From positions 1,860,001-1,924,000 of the forward strand of contig NZ_PDJC01000001.1 of assembly GCF_002563675.1 (NCBI RefSeq): DNA of 64,000 bases. The letters are read 5' to 3'. Of this stretch, positions 9,242 through 17,915 are shown piece by piece. Source of the stretch: Propionicimonas paludicola (GTDB lineage Bacteria; Actinomycetota; Actinomycetes; Propionibacteriales; Propionibacteriaceae). The translations under genes were made by a program, and so were the position numbers. The first letter of the stretch is position 1; every line of letters starts with the position of its first letter. The notes beneath the pieces are model-generated. The model made no database searches, had not been told where the DNA came from, and was given only the letters and a program-made list of their open reading frames with translations.

Positions 9242-9629
9242 TCGGCCACAGCAGCGCCTGCTCGTGCGGCGAGTGCACGCCCTCGCTGTAGTCCTTCTGT
9301 GCGCGCAGGATCGTCGTCGTGATGTGGCAGCGGATCGGGTCGCCTGCGACGTAGTTCGACTCGGCCTCGGGCGATTGGCAGATCCACTTCGGGCCGCCAC
9401 ACTTCGGGCACTGCTCCGTCTCGCGGTATCGCTGAAGGGCGAGCATCGCGTCACGCTGCGACTCGTCCCACTCAGCCTCTGGGGTGGACTCCACCAGGCG
9501 GCCGGCGTCGTCGTAGGTGTAGGTGGTGGTGGGCTCCCAACCCAGGAAGCGCTTGTGGCTGATGCCCAGGCGCTCGGCGGTCTCTAGCTCTTGTCGGAGC
9601 TGCGCATCGCGAGCGATGCGACCCGCGAT
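9210..9629 (-). CDS. Tail assembly chaperone, frameshift extension (gpGT-like C-terminal part)
   Basis: These 139 codons are entered by a -1 shift from the upstream chaperone frame at the CCCAAAA site (9629-9635), giving a fused protein of about 303 aa. The frame is open further upstream to 9686, but that part is antisense-like Arg/Gly sequence and no good start exists. The extension has a Tyr-rich stretch and a CPKCGGPKWIC zinc-knuckle-like motif. In lambda-like and actinophage tails the minor GT form bridges tape measure and tail tube subunits. The overlap with the plus-strand gene at 9210-9241 is noted. Confidence 0.8.
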   Translation of the reverse strand: MAGRIARDAQLRQELETAERLGISHKRFLGWEPTTTYTYDDAGRLVESTPEAEWDESQRDAMLALQRYRETEQCPKCGGPKWICQSPEAESNYVAGDPIRCHITTTILRAQKDYSEGVHSPHEQALLWPIKVRDAVPLQ

Positions 9630-10120
9630 TTTGGGGCCTCGCTCGCCCCATTCACCGTGACGATCGCCGCGGCGAACTCCGACCACTGGCCATCCGCGAG
9701 CTCAGCAGACAGCGCCGCCCACTCAACCTTCGGGTTGAAGTCGACCGGCTTCCCATCGGCGCCATGCACAGCCTTGATCGACTCGGGAATGATCTCGTCC
9801 AGGCTCGACACATCGAAGCCCTGCGCCCGGTCCATGTCGTTACCTTCACGCGGCGGATGGGCAGCGACGAACTCAGCCCAACGCAGGCGAGTCACGGCCT
9901 CGACGGTGAAGCTCATCCTCGTGGCGGCCATCTGCCGCTCAAGATCCAGCACAGCCTCAGCAGCAGCCTTCACGTCCGGCGACTCGCCAACCTCCATCGC
10001 CACAGATGGCATGGTTCCGCGGGCCTCATCCAGGGCACGCAGGGCGGCGGTGTACTCCTCGGCCAGACTCAGGTCAGTGACGAGATCCACGACGCGGCGA
10101 GCTCGCTTGATGGTGATCAT
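9584..10120 (-). CDS. Tail assembly chaperone (gpG-like)
   Basis: This 178-aa protein lies between the major tail protein and the tape measure, the conserved place for the G/GT chaperone pair. It is acidic and helical. Translation to the normal stop at 9584 gives the abundant short form. Ribosomes slipping at 9629-9635 make the long form. Codons at the site read CCA AAA in frame 0. Weak similarity is normal for this family, so the call rests on position, size and the slippery heptamer. Confidence 0.8.
   Translation of the reverse strand: MITIKRARRVVDLVTDLSLAEEYTAALRALDEARGTMPSVAMEVGESPDVKAAAEAVLDLERQMAATRMSFTVEAVTRLRWAEFVAAHPPREGNDMDRAQGFDVSSLDEIIPESIKAVHGADGKPVDFNPKVEWAALSAELADGQWSEFAAAIVTVNGASEAPKSRVASLAMRSSDKS
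9629..9635 (-). promoter_or_regulatory. Programmed -1 ribosomal frameshift site CCCAAAA
   Basis: On the minus strand the heptamer C CCA AAA sits in the chaperone frame as X XXY YYZ, the canonical -1 slippery arrangement. After slipping, the next codons read ATC GCG GGT and enter the frame that stays open to 9210. Confidence 0.85.
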
Positions 10121-10167
10121 GCAGGTAGTCCTCCCTGGGGGCCTCTCTTGGGGTCAGGAAGAGGGCC

Positions 10168-10198
10168 GGCCCGCCGCCAGAGAGGGGAACGGCGGGCC
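10168..10198 (-). other. Intergenic stem-loop
   Basis: A perfect 9-bp GC stem (GGCCCGCCG / CGGCGGGCC) with a 13-nt loop lies between the major tail gene and the tail chaperone gene. No T-run follows, so it may attenuate or process the mRNA rather than terminate it. It would lower chaperone relative to tail-tube expression. Confidence 0.5.
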
Positions 10199-10213
10199 AG
10201 CGTCAGGGGTGGG

Positions 10214-10729
10214 TCAGGAAGTCGCGATCGCGACGTCCTGGGCGTAGTCGCGCACCGCCAGGGGCACCTTCGACCGGAAGGACGAGTTCGCCTCAGCAGC
10301 CATCCGGGTCTTCTCGCCGGCCGCACAGTCGAGCACGGTCACCTTCTGTGTGGTTGCAGCCAGCGCCGCATCCCACGCCGGGCCGTAGCGGCGAACGATG
10401 TAGCCGTCACCGACCAGAGCCTCGATCGCAGCGTTGTGCTCCGCCTCGTACGGGCCGCCGGTGTTGTCGATCACCGTCACCGCGGTGTTGGAAACCGACA
10501 CGTTGCCGAGCGCCTGGCCGACGAACTTCAGCGGCTCGCGGCCGTCCTCGATGTACTGCTGCTCGGGCTGGAACTCGAAGCCGCCCTTGGTGATGTACAG
10601 CGAGATGTCGACGACGGTCCCAGCGCTCAGCTCGGACAGCTTCGGTGCGCGGATGTCGGCGATTGCCGGCACCCACAGGGTCTTGATGTTGCCGTCAGCC
10701 GGAGTCGACGGCGGCACGGTGTAGGTCAT
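10214..10729 (-). CDS. Major tail protein (tail tube)
   Basis: This 171-aa protein is just upstream of the chaperones and is followed by a stem-loop, as usual for a highly expressed tube subunit. The N-terminal half has the beta-strand pattern of siphovirus tube proteins (segments near TLWVPAIADIRAPKLSELSA and DISLYITKGGFEF). The EDGR..LKFVGQ segment and the late DGYIVRRYG strand are also typical. It polymerises into the hexameric tube around the tape measure. Its start overlaps the preceding stop (ATGA at 10726-10729). Confidence 0.85.
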   Translation of the reverse strand: MTYTVPPSTPADGNIKTLWVPAIADIRAPKLSELSAGTVVDISLYITKGGFEFQPEQQYIEDGREPLKFVGQALGNVSVSNTAVTVIDNTGGPYEAEHNAAIEALVGDGYIVRRYGPAWDAALAATTQKVTVLDCAAGEKTRMAAEANSSFRSKVPLAVRDYAQDVAIATS

Positions 10730-11001
10730 TCTGACTCCTTCTCAGGGTTGTCCGGAGCCGGGTCTGACTCCGACTTATCCGGCTGCGCCGGAGATTCAGG
10801 GGGTTGAGCGCCTGGCCGATGGCGGGGCTTGGCCGACTTGTCCTCCGCAGCCTCACTCGGGGTTGCCGCGAACTTCGGGGGGCGGCGCAGGCTGCACGGC
10901 TCCACACCCTCGACCAGCTCGACAAGGTCTTGCGTGATCAGCCGCGACCCCTCCGGCACGTCGAACTCGTGGCCGTTCTCATCTCGGACTCGGACGTACA
11001 T
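10726..11001 (-). CDS. Small phage protein with disordered acidic tail
   Basis: This 91-aa protein has a compact N-terminus (MYVRVRDENGHEFDVPEGSR) followed by a Pro/Ser/Glu/Lys-rich disordered tail. It lies between the tail terminator and the major tail gene and overlaps the latter by 4 bases. Proteins of this shape are common head-tail-module accessories in actinophages. No function is assigned. Confidence 0.65.
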   Translation of the reverse strand: MYVRVRDENGHEFDVPEGSRLITQDLVELVEGVEPCSLRRPPKFAATPSEAAEDKSAKPRHRPGAQPPESPAQPDKSESDPAPDNPEKESE

Positions 11002-11028
11002 GCGGGCCTCCTTGGGGCATGCCCTAAG

Positions 11029-11054
11029 AGCCCTGCGGCGGAGTGCCGAGGGCT
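11029..11054 (-). other. Intergenic stem-loop
   Basis: AGCCCT plus CGGC pair with GCCG plus AGGGCT around a 5-nt loop, with one bulged G. It lies in the 68-bp gap after the tail-terminator gene. It belongs to the series of compact hairpins that mark gene gaps in this prophage. Confidence 0.4.
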
Positions 11055-11069
11055 GATGGATTGAAAGGG

Positions 11070-11465
11070 TTAGCGGGAGACGGTGAACGGGAACGTGGCC
11101 CGGATCACCTGGTATTTCAGGTCGGTGTCAGTCGCTTTGAGGCCAGCCGCATAGGGGCCGCGCACGCTCGGCGGCTGGATCGCCCCCACCTGCCAGCCCT
11201 CAACCTCGACCCGGGTACCGATCAGCGACTCGCACACCTGATCGAGGATGAAGTTCGCCTGATCCTCAGTGAGAGCGGCGATCGTGACGGTGAGCGCATC
11301 AGTGAAGCTCAGTGGCAGGGAGGCTTCGGAGATTTCGGTCTCCTGCCGCTCGAAGCTGGACACCAGCCACGGAGCCTCAGCATCATCAGGAGCCTGACCC
11401 AGGTGGTGAGTGACGCCAGCGGGCATCAGGGCACGGACGCCTCCGTGCAAATGCAGGATGGTCAC
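11070..11465 (-). CDS. Tail terminator-like protein
   Basis: This 131-aa protein sits between the HK97 gp10-like protein and the tail tube gene, where the tail terminator normally lies. The central helix (LTEDQANFILDQVCESL) followed by beta strands (VEVEGWQVGAI; KYQVIRATFPFTV) matches the alpha/beta shape of that family. It would cap the finished tail tube and dock it to the head. It starts in an ATGA overlap with the previous gene. Confidence 0.65.
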   Translation of the reverse strand: MTILHLHGGVRALMPAGVTHHLGQAPDDAEAPWLVSSFERQETEISEASLPLSFTDALTVTIAALTEDQANFILDQVCESLIGTRVEVEGWQVGAIQPPSVRGPYAAGLKATDTDLKYQVIRATFPFTVSR

Positions 11466-11845
11466 AGGAACCCCATGGCGGCCATGATCATCGCCTCAGT
11501 CTTCGGGGCCTCGACATCGACGATGTGGTCGATCTTCACCTTGCCACCGCCACCATTCGCGCCACCCTCAACCGCGATACCAGCCAGCGAGCCAGCATCC
11601 ATGGTCGGCGTGGGGCCAATCTCGTAGCCGAGCGTTGAGGTGAAATGCCCGATCCGGTCATACGACACATCAGGGGCGATCCGGCGGAAATGGCGATGCT
11701 TCTTGAACTCCTCAGCCATCGCCTGCTTGATGTTCACCGCAGACCGCTCCAGAACCGGCTCGATCGCGTCAACGACCGCGGCGCCCTTGCCGCCCATCTC
11801 GGCCGCAGCCCGCAGCACGTCAGAGAAGTCGACCTCAAGCATCAT
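11462..11845 (-). CDS. HK97 gp10-like head-tail connector protein
   Basis: This 127-aa protein starts at 11845 or at the adjacent ATG at 11842, next to the upstream stop. The pattern of an N-terminal FSDVLRAAAEMGGKG segment, a long central helix (ERSAVNIKQAMAEEFKK) and a Gly-rich GANGGGGK loop fits the HK97-gp10 family. It joins neck and tail completion. The frame extends further upstream, but that part overlaps the previous gene and is Arg/Pro-rich shadow sequence. Confidence 0.7.
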   Translation of the reverse strand: MMLEVDFSDVLRAAAEMGGKGAAVVDAIEPVLERSAVNIKQAMAEEFKKHRHFRRIAPDVSYDRIGHFTSTLGYEIGPTPTMDAGSLAGIAVEGGANGGGGKVKIDHIVDVEAPKTEAMIMAAMGFL

Positions 11846-12243
11846 TCCCCCTCGATCGGGATCCGGTAGGCGGTGACCTGCGAGCCGCCAACCAGCGAGC
11901 GGACCACGGTCTTGCGGCCGATCAGGTTCGGGTCGAGCACACAGCCGATGCATTCGAGCACATCACCCGGCAGTGGCTTGTAGGCGCCGACCGGGAGATG
12001 AACCTCACCAGAGGTGCGGACCCGACCAGAGGTCGCCACATCATCGGCAGACGGGATCGTGGTTGCAGGCTTCCAACGGCCCGGACCCTCGTACACCGTT
12101 GCGCCGGCAGTCGACACCGCACCGGTCGCCGGATCGGTCGTAGTCGCACCAGGCCGAGTGGCCTTGATCGTGTCCGTCATGCGAGAAATGGCGGCGGCGC
12201 GCAGTTCGGGAAGCGCCGCAGCGATCTCGGCACCGAGCGTCAT
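11842..12243 (-). CDS. Head closure-like protein (DUF6093-like)
   Basis: This 133-aa protein has an ISRMTDTIKAT start followed by a Thr/Ala-rich beta section and GEVHLPVGAY...PGDVLECI...LIGRKTVVRSLVGGSQVTAYRI. That is the beta-barrel profile of head-closure proteins that plug the connector after packaging. It overlaps both neighbours by 3-4 bases within the head-tail joining operon. Confidence 0.65.
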   Translation of the reverse strand: MTLGAEIAAALPELRAAAISRMTDTIKATRPGATTTDPATGAVSTAGATVYEGPGRWKPATTIPSADDVATSGRVRTSGEVHLPVGAYKPLPGDVLECIGCVLDPNLIGRKTVVRSLVGGSQVTAYRIPIEGE

Positions 12244-12605
12244 GAGTGGCTCAGCGAGATTGAGAACGAACTACCCCGACCGGCCGGAAACAGCAACTCC
12301 CACCATTCAGGGGTGATCTCGATCTGCCCGGTTGCCGACTCGAACTTCTTCGACACCTGGCCGTCATCGACCTGCACCGACACTTCCTTGGCAGCGTCCG
12401 GCTTCTTCACCAGAGCAGCCACGGCCTGCCGGACGACATAGTCCACGACGCTCGAGTCGAGCGAGGCAACGTCGACCCGCTCACGGTCGGCGCGGATCCG
12501 GATCAGCATCTGCGCGTCGGTGATCCACATCTGCACCTGGGAAACCTGGGCAGGGTTGAGGGTGAGGCCTGCAGTAGTTGCCACATCGTTGGACGAAACA
12601 GCCAT
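12240..12605 (-). CDS. Head-tail adaptor (gp6/Gp15-like connector)
   Basis: This 121-aa, mostly helical protein has the pattern of siphovirus head-tail adaptors: VSQVQMWITDAQMLIRIRAD, then VVDYVVRQAVAALVKKPD and an SxxTGQIEITPEWWELL end. It follows the capsid and a small protein, the usual place of the adaptor that binds the portal ring. Confidence 0.7.
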   Translation of the reverse strand: MAVSSNDVATTAGLTLNPAQVSQVQMWITDAQMLIRIRADRERVDVASLDSSVVDYVVRQAVAALVKKPDAAKEVSVQVDDGQVSKKFESATGQIEITPEWWELLFPAGRGSSFSISLSHS

Positions 12606-12624
12606 CAGGCCCCACCCTTTCCGA

Positions 12625-12921
12625 TCAGCCGATGAAGCCGATGGCCCGGAGGTGGGCCATCGACTTCTCGTCGTACTTGTCTGCTTCGACCACGTCGCCC
12701 TTGCTCAGCATCTTGACCTCACCGGTCTTGAGCGTTGCGTGGGCAAACACGGACAGGACCGTGAGCCGCTCGAGCTCATCAGCCTTCGGTTCCTCGACCG
12801 GGCCGGCCTCGGGCACGTCCGCCTCAGTGGCCGACACCGGTGCGGGTTCCACGACCGGCTGAGGCTGCACCTCGTCCGGCTTCGGCTCCTCGACCGGCTT
12901 GCTCACGGCCCGCCTGGGCAT
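12625..12921 (-). CDS. Small Glu/Pro-rich head-module protein
   Basis: This 98-aa protein begins at 12921, sharing bases with the capsid stop (TGATG). An N-terminal disordered stretch with repeated VEEPK / PDE units precedes a small folded part (about 55-98) containing VLSVFAHATLKTGEVKMLSKG. It could be a capsid-associated or connector accessory. No firm family is recognised. Confidence 0.65.
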   Translation of the reverse strand: MPRRAVSKPVEEPKPDEVQPQPVVEPAPVSATEADVPEAGPVEEPKADELERLTVLSVFAHATLKTGEVKMLSKGDVVEADKYDEKSMAHLRAIGFIG

Positions 12922-13850
12922 CAGGCGACCGTGGTGATCTTGTAGCCGGCCAGCGGATCGGTGACAGCAGCCGCGAAGTTGACCCGGGCGCGCAGACGCC
13001 ACCCGTCGTTCAGGTCTTCACGGATCGTCTTGGACTCCACCAGATCACCGGCAGGCAGGTATCCGCCGCCCAGATCCTCCTTGGCAATGAAGCCAAGGTT
13101 GGTGGTGTCCAGGACCCAGGCGTTCGTGCCTACGCCGCCAGGCATGTTGGCGACCGGGACGTGAACCACGTCGAGGCCGGCGAGATTCTGGAATCGCCCG
13201 GTGTACACCGGGTTGTTCAGGTTCTCGCGGGCCATCAGTGCAGCGATGCCCTTGTTGGAGGTCATCCATGCCCAGACGACGTCGGAAACCAGCAAGGTGT
13301 CCGGCTGGTAGCCGAGGTTCTGACCGGTGATTGACGCCTGCGCGAGCATGACGTCAAGCAGGATGGTCTCGGTGGCCGACAGGTTCCACTTGGCGGCGGC
13401 GGCCACGGTTGCGGTAACGGCGGACGCGATGGCCGAACCGACAGCCTGATCGACGATCAGACCACAGGAGTTGGCCAGCTTATTCAGGCCCCGATTGACC
13501 GGGTCCATGTTGCGGCGCTTGACATCCTCGTCGGTGACGAGGGAGTCCTTGCCGTACTTGCTGACCTTCGCGACTGCCGGAGTGCCGGCGCCGGTCGTGG
13601 TCAGGGTGTACTCGCCGCCCGGGGCGACGACCTCGGGAGCGGAGTCGGCGAAGATGGACTCTCCGGCGACCTCGTATCCGACTGCACCGCCGGTGGTTGC
13701 GGCACGTCCGCGCAGCAGGTTGCTGCCGACGTAGCGCAGATCGGCCAGTTCACGCAGCCGGCGGGCCACGAAGTTCGGCTGGGACAGGAAGTAGGACGCC
13801 GTGAGGTTGGTCCCAGAAATGGTGACGGTGCCCGGAGGGAATGTGCTCAT
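12921..13850 (-). CDS. Major capsid protein
   Basis: This 309-aa protein follows scaffold and decoration genes. Capsid-family features include the N-terminal arm (ASYFLSQPNFVARRLRELAD), a KYGKDSLVTDEDVKRR helix like the spine helix of HK97-fold proteins, and the loop LVSDVVWAWMTSNKG. The C-terminal DLVESKTIREDLNDGWRLRA strands complete the pattern. It forms the icosahedral shell. No separate protease domain is visible here; scaffold is a distinct gene. Confidence 0.88.
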   Translation of the reverse strand: MSTFPPGTVTISGTNLTASYFLSQPNFVARRLRELADLRYVGSNLLRGRAATTGGAVGYEVAGESIFADSAPEVVAPGGEYTLTTTGAGTPAVAKVSKYGKDSLVTDEDVKRRNMDPVNRGLNKLANSCGLIVDQAVGSAIASAVTATVAAAAKWNLSATETILLDVMLAQASITGQNLGYQPDTLLVSDVVWAWMTSNKGIAALMARENLNNPVYTGRFQNLAGLDVVHVPVANMPGGVGTNAWVLDTTNLGFIAKEDLGGGYLPAGDLVESKTIREDLNDGWRLRARVNFAAAVTDPLAGYKITTVA

Positions 13851-13866
13851 CTCAGGTCACTTCCTC

Positions 13867-14220
13867 TCATCGGTTCATCAGAATGCGGGCGTCTGCGGTG
13901 TCGGCCGCATCCGCGAGGGCGATGCCGATCGGGGCGGTGGTGCCAGTGGCAACCGTTCCCGCCGCGCCGGCCTGGACCACGTCACCGGCAGTGATGGCGC
14001 CAGCTGCGACTGCATGCTGTACCCCTCCGGTGAAGATGGTGACGTTGTCGTTGATGGCAGCAGTGAAGCCAGCCACACCGACGACCTTGGTGGACGCGGC
14101 GCCAGCCGGTCCGACGGTGCCAGAACCAGTCACCTCAACGAGCTGCCCACCTGTGATGGCGGCGGAAGCCTTGAGGGTGATGGCCTGACCGGGCTTGTAA
14201 ATCGGGAGGTAGTCGGCCAT
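13867..14220 (-). CDS. Capsid decoration / head fibre protein (DUF2190-like)
   Basis: This 117-aa protein starts at ATG 14220; the frame upstream of it is Arg/Pro shadow. It is nearly all short beta strands with Gly/Ala/Val turns (ASAAITGGQLVEVTGSGTV, AAGAITAGDVVQAGAAG). That resembles DUF2190/decoration proteins encoded between scaffold and capsid. It likely binds the outside of expanded capsids. Confidence 0.75.
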   Translation of the reverse strand: MADYLPIYKPGQAITLKASAAITGGQLVEVTGSGTVGPAGAASTKVVGVAGFTAAINDNVTIFTGGVQHAVAAGAITAGDVVQAGAAGTVATGTTAPIGIALADAADTADARILMNR

Positions 14221-14230
14221 GGCCGGATCC

Positions 14231-14779
14231 TCACTTTCTCGTGTCAGGGAAGAACGCGTTGTATGCGGCGTCCTCAGGGGTCTGAGTGCCGGGATGGTTG
14301 CCCTGTCCGGGATCGGGCGGGATAGCCGCCGCAACACCCTTGAGCCTCAGGGCGAGCGCTTCACGCTGCTGGGGATCAGCAACTGCATCGAGCAGCGCGA
14401 TGTCGTCATCGCTGGTGATCCCGTGGGTGCGAGCAAGCTCGTTCACTGCGGCCTTGCGGTCGGCCTGGTCTAGACGCTCGGTGAGCTTCTGGATCAGGTC
14501 TTCCGGTTTCGGCTGCTCTGCCCCCTCGGGAGTGAACAGCTTGTTCAGGCCGTCGAGCACCTTCTTGTAGGGCTCGATCGCCGCCAGCTGGGATTCAGCC
14601 TTCTTGGCGCGTTCCCGTTCGGCCTCCAGCGCCTTCAACCCGGGAGCGCGCAGGGCGTCTTCCGGATTCGGCTCTGGGGTCTGTACCGCTTCGGGCTTGG
14701 CCGGCGCTTGTGGCACCGATACTGCAGCCGGGGGCGGTGTGGGAACGGGGGTGATGGGCTCGGTGGTGGGCAGGGACAT
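14231..14779 (-). CDS. Scaffolding protein
   Basis: This 182-aa protein has a Pro/Thr/Val-rich disordered start, a helical coiled-coil centre (LKALEAERERAKKAESQLAAI and ERLDQADRKAAVNELARTHG) and a charged end. That is the standard make-up of a siphovirus scaffold located between portal and capsid. ATG 14779 is chosen because GGAG lies 7 bases upstream; a TTG four codons earlier has no such site. Confidence 0.8.
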   Translation of the reverse strand: MSLPTTEPITPVPTPPPAAVSVPQAPAKPEAVQTPEPNPEDALRAPGLKALEAERERAKKAESQLAAIEPYKKVLDGLNKLFTPEGAEQPKPEDLIQKLTERLDQADRKAAVNELARTHGITSDDDIALLDAVADPQQREALALRLKGVAAAIPPDPGQGNHPGTQTPEDAAYNAFFPDTRK

Positions 14780-14845
14780 GGTGTTCTCCAAATCGCTTGG
14801 ATGGCCCCGGACGATTCGCTCGCCAGGGAGGCTGTTGTTGGGGTG

Positions 14846-16273
14846 TTACTTGGTGCCGTCGAGGAGCGCCATCAGCGCTACCTGGTCGGGGTCGAGGTTC
14901 ATGGCGCGGGCTTCCATCTGCACCATGTCGTCGCGCTGCTGCGGGGTGTAGCCGAGATCGATGCGGCCCTGCTCGGTCGGAACGAGCGGCCGGCCATCGG
15001 CGCCCTTCGTGGTGACCTTCTTCACGGCGGCATCTGTCACCTGTGCGGTGGTCGGGGTGCCCGGATCGCGCCAGTTGGTTTCGAGCATCATCGCGGCGTT
15101 GTCGTACTTGCCGGTCGCGAACCGGATCGCGTGCCGCATCGCCGTCTCGTAGCTGCCACCGAACGACACCTGCTGGTCCTCACACTTCTTGACCATGCGA
15201 CGCTCAGATGCCCGCAGCGCGTCAGCAGAGGGCGGGTTGACTGAGTCGAAACTCATGTAGTCCGACGGCATGCCAGACAGCTGCGCAGTGAGGCGCGCGA
15301 GGAGCTTTATGGTGTCGTGGAAGTTCGTCAACGAGGACTCGGTGAACTGGCCAACAGCTACATCGGACGGCTTCTTCTCCGTCGCCCACAGGCGTCCCTT
15401 GATGACAGACCAAGTGTTCCGGGTGGTGCCGTCCGGGTTCTTGAAGTCGGACGCCTTGAGGCCGAACACCCACCGGCGAGGCATGGCGTGGAACTCGCCG
15501 GACACCATCATGTCGGTGGCCATCTTGTTGGCCGCGTTCGCGACAGGAATGATCGGGGCGAACTCGGTCCGGCCGTCACGCTGCTTCAACCGGGGACGGT
15601 TGACGAGTGGCACTAGCGGCACGAGTTCGGTTGACTTTACGTCCTGATCGACATACCACCCACCGCCCCCAGGCGCTGTGCGTAGGGTGATCCGTCGGCC
15701 GGGAAGGTAGATGTTCCGCCACTGGATGCTGGTGCGGTCATCCAAAAACTCGGCCCACGCCTTGAGCCCTCTGATGACGACACCAGACCGCGGGTCGCGG
15801 ATCCACGCAACATCGAACGCAGACTCGGCCGTGATGGTTGGTGCGCCACTCCCTACGGCGGGGCCAACGAGCAGCGCAGACTTCGACAGCGAGATTGCGT
15901 CGACCTGGGCCATGTTGGCCTGCTCGTCCATGTTGTTCGCCTGCCACCACTGCCACAGCTCGTCTCCGCTAACCGCGGCGCCGGCGTCAGAAGCGGGGTA
16001 ACGGAAACCGGTGCAGACATGCCGCTCTGCGTAGGCGTCGGCGACCATCTGCGGCCAGTTGATGACCAACTGTGTGACCGTCTCGCCGAGATCCTTCTCC
16101 AGATCCTTCGACATGTACTGCAGCGGTTGAGTCCCCATGTAGTACTGCTCGCAAACCAAGAGGCCGAGGTCGCCCATGATCCAGCTCGCACGAACCGCCT
16201 CGAGGTTGCCCAGGATGGTTAGGGTGGCCCCGTCTGGCTCGGTGGCTCGTGGGGTGAACGGCACTAGCGTCAT
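14846..16273 (-). CDS. Portal protein
   Basis: This 475-aa protein directly follows the large terminase. It has the SPP1-gp6-like layout: an N-terminal helical wing with QYYMGTQPLQYMSKDLEK, a beta stem region, and a long helix near SADALRASERRMVKKCEDQQ, which is the crown/stem element of this family. Twelve copies form the DNA entry ring, dock terminase and join the neck. Confidence 0.9.
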   Translation of the reverse strand: MTLVPFTPRATEPDGATLTILGNLEAVRASWIMGDLGLLVCEQYYMGTQPLQYMSKDLEKDLGETVTQLVINWPQMVADAYAERHVCTGFRYPASDAGAAVSGDELWQWWQANNMDEQANMAQVDAISLSKSALLVGPAVGSGAPTITAESAFDVAWIRDPRSGVVIRGLKAWAEFLDDRTSIQWRNIYLPGRRITLRTAPGGGGWYVDQDVKSTELVPLVPLVNRPRLKQRDGRTEFAPIIPVANAANKMATDMMVSGEFHAMPRRWVFGLKASDFKNPDGTTRNTWSVIKGRLWATEKKPSDVAVGQFTESSLTNFHDTIKLLARLTAQLSGMPSDYMSFDSVNPPSADALRASERRMVKKCEDQQVSFGGSYETAMRHAIRFATGKYDNAAMMLETNWRDPGTPTTAQVTDAAVKKVTTKGADGRPLVPTEQGRIDLGYTPQQRDDMVQMEARAMNLDPDQVALMALLDGTK

Positions 16274-16286
16274 CGGTCACCACCCT

Positions 16287-17915
16287 TCAGTAGACGTACA
16301 TTGCAGATTCCCCGGCGGGCTCCCACCCGCTAGCGCGAGCATCACAGGCGGCTTCATGGGCGAGCACGTCAGCCATCAGGACGTCGATCTTCTGGTTCTC
16401 CGACGGCTTTCCGAGGATGAACTTGTCGCCCGGCTTCGCAACCTTCCGGGCGGCCAGCGCGGAGGAGCGAAACACCGGGTCTGGCTCGTGCGTGGTCAGC
16501 TTTTCGGCCAGGTCCTCGCGGTAGCGGATCAGCGCCGGGAACATTCGTGTGATCGAGTTCGTCGGCCACTGAATGACTCTGTCCTCGCCGTACTCGGATG
16601 CCCACGCATCGGCCTGGGTTTCGAAGTGCCGCGGGTCGATGTAGATCCGACCGACGTCATAGTGGTTGAACACCCAGTCGACGCAGGCGTTCACCTCGCC
16701 GCGGGGAATGCGGCCGTCCGGCCACTCCGACGGACGCCACACAGCCGGCCGCTTGTCCGGACCGTACGTCGGTGTGAACCGATGACCATCGATCGTCTCG
16801 AGCCTCAGCGCCGACCAGTCCTCAGACCGCGATCCGTCAAAACCGCCCGACACTGCAGTCCCGTCCGGAACCGCGGCGTGCTTCTCAACACCTTCGTACA
16901 GCGCCTCAGTGAGATAGGCGCCGAGACCCTGGACAAGCCGGTTCCCGAAGAACCTCTCAGCCTGCGTCGGATCTGTCTCCACGAGTTCGGCGGCGTCAGC
17001 ATCAATTCCCTTGGGATCGACCCACGGGCTATCGGCATAGACGTACACGTGAATCTTGTGCCGTTCACGCTTATTCGCGTACGACAAGTTCGCCGGCGGC
17101 TTGCGGTAGTAGCGGAAGATGTCAGGCCGCAGCGAGTCGAACGCCTGCTGAGCCGCGCTGTTCTCCATCGGATCCCACGGATTCGTAAGCTCGATCGATC
17201 GACCCTGCATACCGGCCACACCGCGACGCATCGTCTGCCACGTGTCCAGCACGCCATTCTGCTTGGTATACAAACCAGACTCATCGCCAAGCGCGCCGGT
17301 GAGCGGCTTTCCGAGCTTCGACCGTGCCGCCCTCGACAGAGGAATGATCATTCCCCGGTTCGGGAGCCGAATGAAACCCTCACGGACGTGCACAAACTCT
17401 GCCAGCGGTCCGCTATGGATCATCGTCTGCAGCGGCTCATAAACGTTCTGCGTCTGCGCCTCAGAGAAGGCTAGGAGGCCGAGCAGCGATTTACGCCGTA
17501 GCATCCCCATCGCCTCACCGGGCCGGTAGTGGTACTCCCAGCCACACCCGCAGCCGTGGTCCTCGCAGCGGTACACCTCATCACCACGGGCCCAGCCAGC
17601 GAACAGCGTCGGTCCAACACCCTCAGCCAAGAGCATGCCCGCGCCCCACGGGGACTTGCCGCACTTCTGCGGGCCGACTACCACTGATCGGCGGTAGTGG
17701 AAGGGTGCCAGAAGCCTTCGCGGGTCGTAGATGGCCTTCGGGATGATCCGGTAATGGTTCGCGGTGCAGAACAGCTGCCAGCCGTTGAAGACCAGCGCCT
17801 CGCCCTCATAGACGCCGCCGGGAACCTTGCAGTGCTGCTCGACCCAGTCAGTGACTAGGAAGCCGAGAGTGTGGAGCGGGTTGAAGTCGAGAGCGAGTTC
17901 GTCACTCACCGACAA
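16287..17915 (-). CDS. Terminase large subunit
   Basis: This 542-aa packaging ATPase/nuclease shows a Walker A-like GPQKCGKS at residues 81-88 and a Walker B pair D211-E212 in GALGDESG. The C-terminal nuclease domain begins near FDGSRSEDWSAL with an expected acidic metal-binding residue. An unusual Cys/His-rich insert (CEDHGCGCGW, residues 117-126) lies between the Walker boxes and may bind zinc. It pumps phage DNA into the portal and cuts it. It overlaps TerS by 14 bases. Confidence 0.93.
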   Translation of the reverse strand: MSVSDELALDFNPLHTLGFLVTDWVEQHCKVPGGVYEGEALVFNGWQLFCTANHYRIIPKAIYDPRRLLAPFHYRRSVVVGPQKCGKSPWGAGMLLAEGVGPTLFAGWARGDEVYRCEDHGCGCGWEYHYRPGEAMGMLRRKSLLGLLAFSEAQTQNVYEPLQTMIHSGPLAEFVHVREGFIRLPNRGMIIPLSRAARSKLGKPLTGALGDESGLYTKQNGVLDTWQTMRRGVAGMQGRSIELTNPWDPMENSAAQQAFDSLRPDIFRYYRKPPANLSYANKRERHKIHVYVYADSPWVDPKGIDADAAELVETDPTQAERFFGNRLVQGLGAYLTEALYEGVEKHAAVPDGTAVSGGFDGSRSEDWSALRLETIDGHRFTPTYGPDKRPAVWRPSEWPDGRIPRGEVNACVDWVFNHYDVGRIYIDPRHFETQADAWASEYGEDRVIQWPTNSITRMFPALIRYREDLAEKLTTHEPDPVFRSSALAARKVAKPGDKFILGKPSENQKIDVLMADVLAHEAACDARASGWEPAGESAMYVY

